The position numbers and the translations under genes are program-made. A model generated the notes under the pieces. It had not been told where the DNA came from, did no database searches, and saw only the letters and a program-made list of their open reading frames with translations. A stretch of 64,000 nucleotides of DNA from Ectocarpus siliculosus. Taxonomy: Eukaryota > Sar > Phaeophyceae > Ectocarpales > Ectocarpaceae. The DNA lies in contig FN649742.1 of assembly GCA_000310025.1 (NCBI GenBank), positions 82,027 through 146,026 of the forward strand, in the 5' to 3' direction. The first letter of the stretch is position 1; the number at the start of each line of letters is the position of its first letter. Of the stretch, positions 34,341 through 45,000 are shown in pieces.

Positions 34341-37300
34341 TCAAGGCTCAGGGCATCGGTCGCTCGTGTCCAGGTCCGATACCGGCGTAGCCCCCCCCCC
34401 GTCGCTCTTCACGCCAAGCTTCCCACATCGTTTCGATTCAAGCAACGGCACAGCAGCAGCCGCAGGCCCTTTCTCAGAAACGTTCGCCGCAGGCGACCCA
34501 CCATCAGCGGTCGGCTGGAGCGCGGTGGCCGCCTCACCGCTTTTGCTCTTGGATTGGAGTTGGCGGTGCGCCGGGGACAATATGTTCGGAGTCATCTTGG
34601 AGCGGAAGAGAGAAGCCTCCTCGGGGTTGTCCAAGTCCCCCTTGTAAAGAGAGTGAGACGCCGAACCCCCCTCGGCTGCGACGTGCATCAACGCTGTGCG
34701 CACCTTCACATTGCACAGGAATGAGCGGGTAACGAGCGTGTTGGTTAGCAGTTGACTTTTTGCGCTATAAACATCCCGGCAAATAATTCTCAACAATATA
34801 CTTCGTGAGGTTGGTCAATCTTCGACCCCTTGGCCCGTATGTGGTCACCTCCCAAAACCTAGCCAGAAAAGAGTGTGCGCAAGCATGTTAGCAGGAAGTA
34901 GAACGCATCGTTTAACACAACATCACCAGACATGTCTGACAACTTCGTGAGGGCCAGGCGCAACACACTGCTGTCCGATCATCTCGAGTTGCTACAATTC
35001 GTGGGACGCGGCCTCACAGACCCTGGAAGAACAGCCATGGAGGCCGTCGTTCACTGAAACCAGCCATGGAGGCCGTCGTTCACCTGAAACTCCATTTTGA
35101 TGCCGGTCGGATGTACCACCGTCGTGTGAACACTCCTGTAGCCATTTTTCTTCGGAAAATCCACGTAGTTCTGGCAGAGTAACAGGGGAACATGAGCGGG
35201 AGTGGGGCGTGGTGTTGCTCAAGCCCATGCAAGGATGCAATAACCGTACCGACACTGTGACGTAGAGGGGGGGTCTTATCTGGACGCAGATGTAGAGCTG
35301 TTGGCCATACAGATACTCCTCTGAATCCTGTACACTAACTTCATGTGCCAGGAACATATTGCAACATTTCAATCAGTTCCGAGTAGGGTGGTGCTCGAGA
35401 GTCTATTGTCGTATCGGCACGGATGTTCGCATAGGGTCAGGTCAGCCGCGATCTCTCCCGACTCCAACAGCAACCTTCTGGCCATGCTACGAGTGGGTCA
35501 AAGAAGTGCGCGGTAGTCACACCGCAAAGCGAGAAGCCAAAACCGGGATATCAATCCTGCTTCCCACCTTGAACCTCCCCGGCACTTCCTCAAACAGTCC
35601 GACCAAGACCTCGTAAACATCGTGAAGCAGGCGGCTGTCGGCATCTCGGTACGGCGGCGGGAACGTCTTGACAGTGAAGACTGAACGCGCCGGCCTCGGC
35701 CCACCCCGCCTTCTATCATCGCCCGGTCTCTTCCTCGCGCCGGCATTCTCGGCTTCCTCCGCCGTGTTCCCCCCGGTTGCCGATCTGGTTCGTCCTGCTC
35801 CGCCGGTGGCAGAGCTTGCTCGTGTGCCAGGACGTTTCGGAGCAACGATGATGCGGAAGCCTATGATGTCGTGTACGTCATCGGCGCGCTTATTCTGCCG
35901 GAACACCTGCGGAAGGCAGGGCACCCGGAAGGAAGCAGTATCCAAGCTGAGGTGCAGTAGTTCGACTATATAATAGAAGCGGCTTCATCTCAAGTCGTGC
36001 GTGGCGCGTGAACATTTGCAGGACTGGAGACCCTTGCGAGTTGGACTGATCGAAGACGCCCTGGTAACATGCAACGACAAATTAAGAATCAACGACGAAC
36101 CTACTTGAGGAGAAAACATCAAGCCGCTTCCGAAATTCCAGCACAACGGGCAGAGCGGTACCTCGGCTGCAAGGGCTAACCCCACATGTAATAGAAAGAG
36201 AGTAAATACAAGCGGCGTTCACTTGTACAACGTGTCGTTCTGCGTCCCTACAAGGGTGTCGCGCATCAGAACAAACAGGCCCACACGATTGGTTGCAGAT
36301 GGACTCTTCGGCGCTCTTCCGACCTTCCTAAAGGTGCTCACGAGCGCCTTCGTCCGCCCTTCCAAGCGGTAGCTGTGCACTCGTATTGCGATATCCTCCC
36401 TCGCGTGTAGCGCGTCCAGCATCCGTGTCTTGACTTCTCGGACAATGTCATGGCTTTTGCCCATCACCTTGTCGTGGAGGGCGCCAGATAGAATCCGCAT
36501 TAGAGAGGGCAACAACCCGCAGCGAGAGTAAGTCCAAGAACAACCGCTGGAGGAGACGCAAGCGGTACACACATGGTATGCTAACACGGCGTCCACACGA
36601 AAGTGGTTCACGAGACCACACGCCGACCTTCCAACGAAAACTATTGCTGCCATATCCCATGCAGAAAAATGAGTGATTTTAGTGTAGGGATCACGAATTG
36701 CTCCCAGACCCGGGTGGTGCGGATTGCAGTACAACCACCAAAGGATCACGCCACGTAAATCGCGACAATAGGGACAAGGAAACTTGATAGTTGCCCCTCC
36801 GAGCAACTACAAAATGGTGACAATCCATCCAAGAGCATCACCCAAGCCGAGCTCGTTGCTTGCTCCAACCCGCTCCGTGCTTTGCACACACGAAAACATC
36901 ATGCTGCACTTCACATGCGCAACGATCATGCGTGCCACTTACATCGTGATGCCAGAGTGCCATGTTGGAGTAAGTCTGCGGGAATATCGTCTTGTACCCA
37001 AGCTCCTCCAGCTCGCGAAAACTCGATCCCAATCCCAATGCGTTTGAAACTGGGACGTACAGCTGTTGCACGCGATTCCAAGGACAGGTGGGAGGGACTT
37101 GGTTTATACGCGGTGTTTGGTGGCGCTGCGGCAAGAACAAGCGGTTCGCGTCGCTAACTTGTCTTGCAGTGGCGACTATCAATAAGCCCTTTCCTTGCGG
37201 AGTGTTCTCCGAGCTCTTGAGCAGAGTCAACGAAGGTCAGCGCCAACTAGTCATTCCGCGCGTCCTCCGCGGTGACTCTTGTCTCTGTACGTGGTGAAAT

Positions 37301-40195
37301 CCACGCTGCGGGGACACTGGTTGCGGTATCCTTATCTGTACCTGAAGCGCCTCTAAGGCGAGCGTGTGTCGTGTGTGCGCGGGCGTCTTGCTTGGATCGC
37401 GCAGTCGGCATGTGAGGTCGGCCATGTGAACAACCACTGCACGCGCATCCCTCGAGGAGTGTACCTGGCGAAAAAATCGATAAAAATCAAGGGATACCAT
37501 TCGAGACAAAAAGTCTTGGCAAGATACGTAGGCATCCTGCGTGTGGTAAGTGGTGGCGCTATTTACTGCTCACGCGGCGCGGTACCCTTTGCCTTGACTG
37601 CGTCACAGCCCGCGCTCGCTCCATCGAGTCATCATTTTGCCCTCAAAATTCCAACCTTTCCGGGCCACACATGCGGAAACACGTGTACGAGGGACCAAGC
37701 GGCTAAAAGACGCGTGTACCAGTGCTAGTGATGTGAAAGGCAAAGACCCACTGGCATGTTTCCTTCAGCCTTAAGCCTCACCAAGTAGTCTCGCATGAGC
37801 TTGGCGTGGTGGTCGTCCAGGTCCAGTACCGGTTTCACGCCGAAGGACTGCGGGGGTGAGCAGGTAAACGCAGACCCGGCGCGGGCACGGCGGCCATGCA
37901 TCCGATGCGACACACGTACATAAAGATACATATCGACAGCGGTAGAACAACAAAATAAAGGATTTACGACGTGTAGGTAGATACGCCATGCCATCATGGG
38001 GTGGTGCGCGCCAACGCGCCAACGGATCAAGCTGGAAAGCGGTACCCGGCAGTTCTCGACCAAACGCCATAGGAAACCAGCACCCTTGCAATCACATGTC
38101 ACCTGTTGTATCGATAGGTAGCTCGCGGCAGACGTTGGCTGCGGCAAGCGCTCCAGCAAAAGCCTGTCCTCCACAATGCCCCGGATAATGGGTCCGAATT
38201 GCTCCTCGATGACCTCCAAGTTGTACCTGCCAAGAATTGGCAAGAAGCGACGTGATTCCTTTTATAGCGGCAGAGGGTGTCTCATGCAGCAAGGATGGAG
38301 TCAACAATGAGGCGTCTGGCTGCCGGAATTCCTTGAGCGGTCGGAAACGGGAGCACCGCAGGTACAGGCGGAGCATGCATGCAGTAGCCCGACTCAGAGC
38401 AGACAAGCGCGACCGATTGATGCGTCGCTATTCAGAAAGACGAGCGGGTACTGACGAGGCTGTCCGCGAACAGAACAGGGTAGAGCAGCAGCAAAAGCTT
38501 CGAACAAGGTTTCAATTTGACCTCGGATTTCGCGAGCGGCCATGCCTTCACCTTCCCATGGGGTTCCGAATGATGCAGCTCGCGAGCGCAGCCACCAGGG
38601 TGTCCACGTCGGCGTGAGCTCTGACCAACACGCGCAGCATCTCCAAAGCTTTCTCGAGGTCTTTCGCCGCCGAGTCGTCGACTGGATCGGTTCCGGAGCC
38701 AACAGCTCCGGGCTCCGCAGCCGCTCCCGACAACCAACGTTCCCGGGCGGCTTCTTTCTCTTCCTCCGTGACACCAAGACCAGCCCCGGCCGTTGCAGTC
38801 GGGGCCGCCGACAAGCCCAACCAAGCCTTCCCTGGCGAAGGCGCCGCGGCTCCAACGTTGTGGTTAGGCCCGCCGTCGGTGGGGGGTGCCGCCGCCGAGC
38901 GTGGTGATTTGTCGGCTGCTGGCATGTTTGTTAGCTGGCGACTCGTAAGAGCCAAGCTTTGTTCGACGTCTACCAGCAGCCGCGACCCCGTTGAGAGCAG
39001 CGTCTTGCTTCGGGTTAAGGCGACCTCGGGGGCCGTAACGCCTCCGTTGCCCGACCTGGCGGAGGCGGGTCCGACGTTGGCCTGCTCGGGCAATTGTTGG
39101 GGCTTCTCATCCAGGGCGGTGCTCATGGAATACCACCGCACGAACTCGTCAAATGACACCTCGCCGTCACTGTTAAAGTCCATCTCCGAGAACGCCTGAT
39201 CCGAGGTGACAAGAAAATGACACAAACAGCAACCGCCGTCCGACGGACACATGTGTTAGAACCGCTGTGCATCTCGGGTACGCAGATGTGGGAAATAGCA
39301 CTAGGCGCACTACATAGCAAGGCGTTGTCACAGGTGAAAACGAACACAGGTGCCAACACTCAGCAGCAGTTGCACCTACAACAGAGAGGATGCAACACCC
39401 GGAAACCGGCTGTTTGTACATACGTACCTGCTGCGGATTCTCCACGCCAGTCTGTAGAGGGTGCTCACGCAATGCCGAATAGGCCGCCAACACGCTCAAA
39501 GCCTGTTTGACCTTCGCCTTTCCCTCTTTGCCCAGGTACTCAAGCTGGTTGCCTCGACTGAGCGTCGCCCACATTTGCTGGATGAGCTGCTGAAAGCGAA
39601 ACGGAGCGCTGCCGTCCCCGACGCCGTCCTCGTCGTCGCCGTTAGCCTGGCTCCCGACAACCTCAACGAGCCCCTGGTTCAAGTGCTCCTCCCGGTTGCC
39701 GAGACCGGGCAGACCGGGCAAGCCAAGAGATGCCTGAGACTCATCCAGCCAGTCAGAAAGCACCACAACCGAGTCTTCGACGTCGTCCGTAGGACCCTCA
39801 ACGCCAGCACCGCCACCCCTGCTGCTGCTCCCACCGCCCTCTGCAGGAGAAACACCTCGTCTCGGCGGAGTCTCTGCGAGCGGAGGTGCTGCGGTACCAA
39901 CTTCGTCTTCGAAATTGTCCGCTTTGTCAAACGCAGCGCTTCGGCACACCGCAAGCGTCACCGCGGTGCATTGCATAGAGTGCGCATGCGCACATCTTCT
40001 CCTGTTCGGGGCCGCCCTCGGTTGTTGATGCTGCTGCTGACGCTGCTGCTTTCGATGGTGCGATGCCTTTGGTGTGACTGCTGTTGTTGCCTTGAACGAC
40101 CAGCTGGGAGGAAGAGCAACAAGCAGAGAAACCGCCAGTCGAACCAGATACCTGCGCCACCGACAGTGTGCGGCGTCTCGCACCGCCAGACTCAT
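34341..40195 (-). CDS. RelA/SpoT homologue (CRSH-like) with N-terminal EF-hand, predicted plastid
   Basis: Ten exons fit with agreeing phases: 40195-39428, 39195-38552, 38226-38103, 37847-37782, 37464-37342, 37062-36943, 36467-36324, 35906-35568, 35170-35084 and 34703-34341. They encode 925 residues. Residues 1-35 are a signal-like helix (LVRLAVSLLVALPPSWSF) followed by a basic, Gln-rich transit-like stretch. An EF-hand loop DFNSDGEVSFDE lies at about 262-273. A degenerate HD domain follows: LVAALASC stands where hydrolases have LLHD, so the HD dyad is missing; then FGPIIRGIVED, VVVHMADLTCRL, LALEALQLYVPVSNALG and ELEELGYKTIFP. The synthetase domain (about 616-840) shows GRTKALVSTFRKVF, DIIGFRIIV, a 50-60-residue Arg/Gly/Ala insertion, KNYVDFPKKNGYRSVHTTV, KMEFQVRT with the catalytic glutamate, and GGSASHSLYKG. 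RSH enzymes make (p)ppGpp; a calcium-responsive, synthetase-only plastid enzyme is the inference. Plant CRSH carries its EF-hands at the C-terminus instead. Confidence 0.93.
35034..35090. repeat. Short tandem duplication over an RSH splice donor
   Basis: A 28/29-base unit (AGCCATGGAGGCCGTCGTTC then ACTGAAAC or ACCTGAAAC) occurs twice in tandem. On the minus strand the exon-proximal copy contains the end of exon 9 and its donor (TTTCAG then GTGAAC). The second copy repeats TTTCAG but has lost one G, so it reads CAG then TGAACG and cannot be a GT donor. Confidence 0.85.
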
Positions 40196-42056
40196 GGACA
40201 ACACATCAACAGCAGCGAACCATCTACAGCAGCAACAGCAGTGAGTTACTGCTATACCTGTTGTTGACGGGCATGATGACACGCACTTGTTGACACGTGT
40301 GAGGGGTTTCGCAGATTTACAAACGATGAAATAGTACCCCCATACGCCGAGTTCAATTGTGAATTCGCGTCACCGCTTCCTTGTTCGCGCGATTTCCGTC
40401 TACTAGCACAAAACCAAAGCGGGGACTAGAGAGCAGAGCGAGCAAACCCAGCGAGTCGCACGCCGGCCGGTGCGTGTTGGCGGCGGAGAAAGGGAGAGAG
40501 AGCGTATTCAGCACTTTGCACGTTGCAGTGCCTTGCGCCAGTTCTTGGGCACGGTCCGTGCTCACTCGCTCAAAAAAGGGCAAACGGCCGTTTTTTCAAA
40601 GGAAAAACAGCAACAGAGAGGGAGGGTGGCGGCCTACGGCACAAGAGCGTTCGTTCGCGGGGGTGGGTACACTCTGGCGTGTGGTGAGCAAACCCCATGA
40701 GCTATGTCAGGTGAGCAGAGGCGTTTGCCGTGGCTGCTGGTTGCAAAGAGAGCGTGGTACTTGGATGGAGGCAAAATGGGTCGGCGCCCATCCCGCCGTT
40801 CTCTCTTGACGAAGAGTGGTCCTCGTTGGATTGGGAAAAAAATGTGTTGCGTCTCTCTGCGCGTGTCAAATGCCGAGGAGTTTTTCTGGCTACATATGCA
40901 TATACCTCGTATATGCAGATGCACATGAGGCAAAACTGCTGTGATAAACGGGTGGTGAGTGGTGCAGGTTCTGCCGTAGCAGCTTGGTGTCGCGCGATAG
41001 GGTTGAAGGCATGGACTTCGAAAAAATGCAAACCTCACTTGTACCACGGCCTCTTCCGTCGCTCCCCTCCAAATCGGCGGGTGCTTTGCTGCGTCTGGCA
41101 GCAGGTCAACGAATCCTTTTGCTAACGGACCAGGTTCACGAGCATCCATGAAATCAGGTGGGATTTTTTTACTTACAGTAGCCGATCACCGCAGTCGCAG
41201 GGGAGGGCACCGCTTAGATGGTAGACTGCTGGCAAGGGCATGTCCGACCTGGACGACTTCGACTTGAGTTGCGACATGCCAAAGTGCGCGTGGTCTACAA
41301 CAATCCAGCAGCAACTCATTTTTTGTTTATGCACAAACCAGTGGCGCCCGAAGCAAAAGCAAGACCCCCTGCCAGGGAGAGCTCACCCACAGACTTGTCG
41401 AAGTGCAACCATGTTAGATAGGCCACAAGCACAAACATGCAGACAGCGGCAGAGGGCGCGGCCGCCGCGAGGCTTTGCTTGCCTCCTAGGGCTTCTCCTC
41501 CTTCTCCGAACACTGTTCTTTGTTCGACGCCGTCCCCTCCACACCCGTGCAAGTCATCCAACAATCCACCCGCGAGCGTCTCTTTTTTACGTGTCCGATT
41601 CCATCATATTGATTTTTAAATAGCCAACCGTCGTTTTTTCCCGGCGGGCGCACATGCGTATGCAGATGTGGTGCAAGTAGTTCAGACCGCACATTTTACG
41701 CGCCACCAGTGATGGCGTCCATAGGAAATTGACCTGTGTGTGGCAGGAGTGCACCGCCCGAATCGACTCGAGCGTGAAAACGTTTGCACATCCCCCAATC
41801 CCGCGTTTGTTGTTGGAGACTAAAAAATATTTGAATTAAATTTGGCCTGTCTGCGAGAGTACTCTGTAGTCGATCTCCCCAGCGCGCCGCCATTTTCTGT
41901 GTTCGGCTTTCGAGCACACGTCCTGGGTTTCCCATGCTACTGCTGCAGTGTGCATGCAAAAGGCGGTTTGGAAACACTCCTTTGGCCGTTTCCTCCTCTC
42001 CTTGCCCGCACGCAGCTACGACATCGCCCAGCCGAGCATCCGCCGTGCCGTCGGCA
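40196..42056. promoter_or_regulatory. Divergent intergenic region, RSH and RME-8-like gene
   Basis: About 1.86 kb separate the two start codons. Besides the expected promoters it contains a possible minus-strand exon at 41147-41036 (listed separately) and a hydrophobic minus-strand ORF near 41316-41564. No TATA-like box stands out. Confidence 0.4.
41036..41147 (-). CDS. Possible single exon of an unidentified small gene
   Basis: An ATG-initiated stretch of 37 codons (MDAREPGPLAKGFVDLLPDA to ATEEAVVQ) ends exactly at a good donor (CAA then GTGAGG). Composition and splice site look like coding sequence, but no following exon can be chosen with confidence. An upstream minus-strand ORF (41316-41564) with a membrane-like segment (AAVCMFVLVAYLTWL) could belong to the same gene. 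It may also be spurious. Confidence 0.3.
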
Positions 42057-45000
42057 ATGTCGACCATGTCAGGTTACGGGGGCAACGACGGTGACTCCGA
42101 TCAGGTGTGCACCGCTGAAGTAGGCGCACCCGGCGCACACAGACGTTGGTTGCTTGTTTTTTATCCTTTCAAAACGCACCGAATTCCATCTCCTTTCACA
42201 GCGGTTACGAATTTCAACATTTCCAAGTCCGTTCGGGGCACCGGATTTGGATAAATACCAGTGACAGCAACGGTTTTTCCATCGGCGGGAGTCACGAGGC
42301 GACCCCTTCGATGTTCAATGTTCCGTGGCGCCGCACAAGGCTGCTGCGGAACCAAAACGTTGCTTGCAAGGTGCAACTTGAAAAAGAATCTGAAAAAGTT
42401 CAGGCCAGGATGTGCATATGCATATTTAAATGGTGACATACATTATAATAGCCCCGACGGGTGTCCTCACGTATTTGTTGTTTATATTTGGAATTATTTA
42501 TGCATATTTTATTATAGTTTGTTTTTTCTGCTTCCTGCCATGGAGGCCAACATCGACCATGGCCTAGGCGCCGGCGGTTGACAATCAGAATCCAACCTAC
42601 AGGAAATGATTCCATTCTGGCGCGAACGCATGGGGATTGTAGGCGGTTCAGGTTCAGCAGGACGTTTAGCATTGGACGGCAGTTGGTCATTCGTCTAGAA
42701 CCCTGACGATGCTTTTTCTTTTTGTTCTCGCAGGACACGGAGACGGAGAGCTACGTCAACAACGCCGAACCCTGGAAGCAAGGCGTCGGTGGCCTCGTGG
42801 CGCCGCGCACGTTTGCGGCGCGGTTCTTCGTTACCAGGTGCGCATGCATGTTTCCCTATTGGGACCTCAAGGTTTGCACTAGATGGATGTCAGCCGCCTC
42901 CGAGTCCCCCCCCCCCGTCCCCCCCTCGTCCTGCGTGCGCGCATAGGGTGCACAATGGCTGTTGTCTCTATCTCCAAAATCAAACGCTAGCTAATCAGTA
43001 CACCGGTTAAATGTTCCCGCACAAAGGTTGGGCATCGTATTGTCGTCGAGTTGTCAACGTCGGGTTTACGCCTGCATCCTCACTCTCTCTCTCCCTTTCG
43101 CTCTCTCGTTGCCCTGTTTTTGTTGTCCCAGGCTTGGGTTCATGCGTCGTAAGTGCAGGCGAATGATGGCATTCACATCGGACCGCCTGTTCATCGTTAG
43201 GGTAGACGACGGGAAGGCTAAGGCCAGCTACCCGCTCAAGAGCGTGCAGCTAGCGCCTTCGGACAAGGTCAACCAGGCGAGTGTAAACTCTAGTAACGCC
43301 CATCTTGCCAGTTTACACCGCTGTATTGCTTGGGTCACAGGTTTCACCCGCGTGGTTTTCTCGAGCACATTTTCCGGAGCCGTTTGCTTTGGTGTATGGG
43401 TTAGTACAGTGCATTTGTGGGATAGGAACATTTTCTTATCAAGGGCAACTTGGTGACAATAAGGAGAAGCCAACGTTGTGGGCGCGTGGTTTGACGTCGT
43501 CGCTGTTGTCGCTGTGTCGTTTTTTCAGGGAAAGGGCATCATTTTGACAAGCGACATCGGCAACGTTCGTCACTCGTTCAAGTGCCGGAACCGCACCAGC
43601 CTCTTGGCGGCCTTCGCCGAGCTGCAGGTGAGAGGGGTCATAGAGCGAAGTTGACGCCTGCAGTCTTGTACCACAGCAGTACAACGAGACATCCTGTCGT
43701 TTGTCGTGCCCTGTTAATACCTTGTCTTGTGGATTCTTGAGTCTCATGCAGCGGTTGTCACCAGTGATGTCATGCGAAAAATCCTCCCCTTCGTCCACTG
43801 CACGAAGTCGTCGAGTACGAGGCCTACACCACACCACCATCCCTTCCTTGGGCCTATCTACCGAGACCTTGGCGCTCTACTTGGTATACAGTCGTCCCTC
43901 GGTTCAAGGCAAAAATTTTAAGAACACTCCGCCGGTGAAGGAAACCTTTCTGTTCACAGGCATGGTGCCTCACAGAATGTAGAACATAGGGGGGGGTATC
44001 AATCTAAGGGACACCTGTTTCGACGAAAAACCATGTGTGTCCTTTACCAAGGGACGACTGTATACCCAACCGATTGCCATGTCGGACACATCATTGTAAC
44101 AGCTTTCTTTCAAACTTGTTAGCTTTGAAACTCACGGCCCCGGTTCGCCCGTGTCTGTCCTCTTTCTTCTCTCCTCTCCCCTATTTTTTGCTCTCCGCCC
44201 GCGTGCAGGATGCGGCACGGGACCGGCCTTTAAACCTCCTGTTCCAGGTGATCAAGCGCAGCAAGACTCGAGGCGACGTGAAGATGACCTTGCGGGTGGG
44301 GCCCACTTCGCTGGATCGCGTCGACGGGGAGCGGCTGCAGCACCGGGTGTCGTCTCTGCCTCTCCTGAGCGTGGAGAAGGTGTACCTCTTCACCGACGAC
44401 GCTACGCAGGTGGGATTGTTGTTGTTGTTGTCTTCACTTGACGTCCCGTGGTCACAACTAATCTACCCAAAAAGGTATACGAGAATATAATGGCTCCGAA
44501 GGGTCCGCAAGTAAATAGAAATAAGCATGCCGCGGTATTGCTCCCTGTTTCGGACTTGTTGCTCGCTGTGTTGGTGAGTCGGGGCTGGAGCGTATTGATG
44601 CTGGATCGAATCGTCAGTCGTGTTTTGAAAACGGGGATCTGACCGCTTACCCAGCGTGTGAGCGGCGGTAAGTGTTGTGCACTCGGCGACCTTCTTTGTG
44701 TGCCCCCAATCTACTTCGCCTCCGTCAAAAAGGTGTGTTATCGGCGATGGCAGCCTTGTCAAGGCATGTCTTTTCCATGCAGTTCAAGGTGTTCCTCGAG
44801 AATCAGCCGCTCTGTACACAAGACACACATGGCATTATTTCTCCTCTTGGTGTCACTCGTGTCCCTCACTGGCTGTACCTTTCCGTTGATATTTTTTGCC
44901 TTGTCCTTGGAGCAGATGCTGGTTGACTGCCACGGGGGCCGTCGTCGAAGGTACTGGTGTGCGGCGCGTGACTCCCTTGTTAGGGCCATGGAGGACCATC

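Noticed and set aside
39461-40267. 268-codon plus-strand ORF
   Set aside because: It is the antisense of RSH exon 1, whose minus-strand frame joins the following exons in phase and encodes the presequence.
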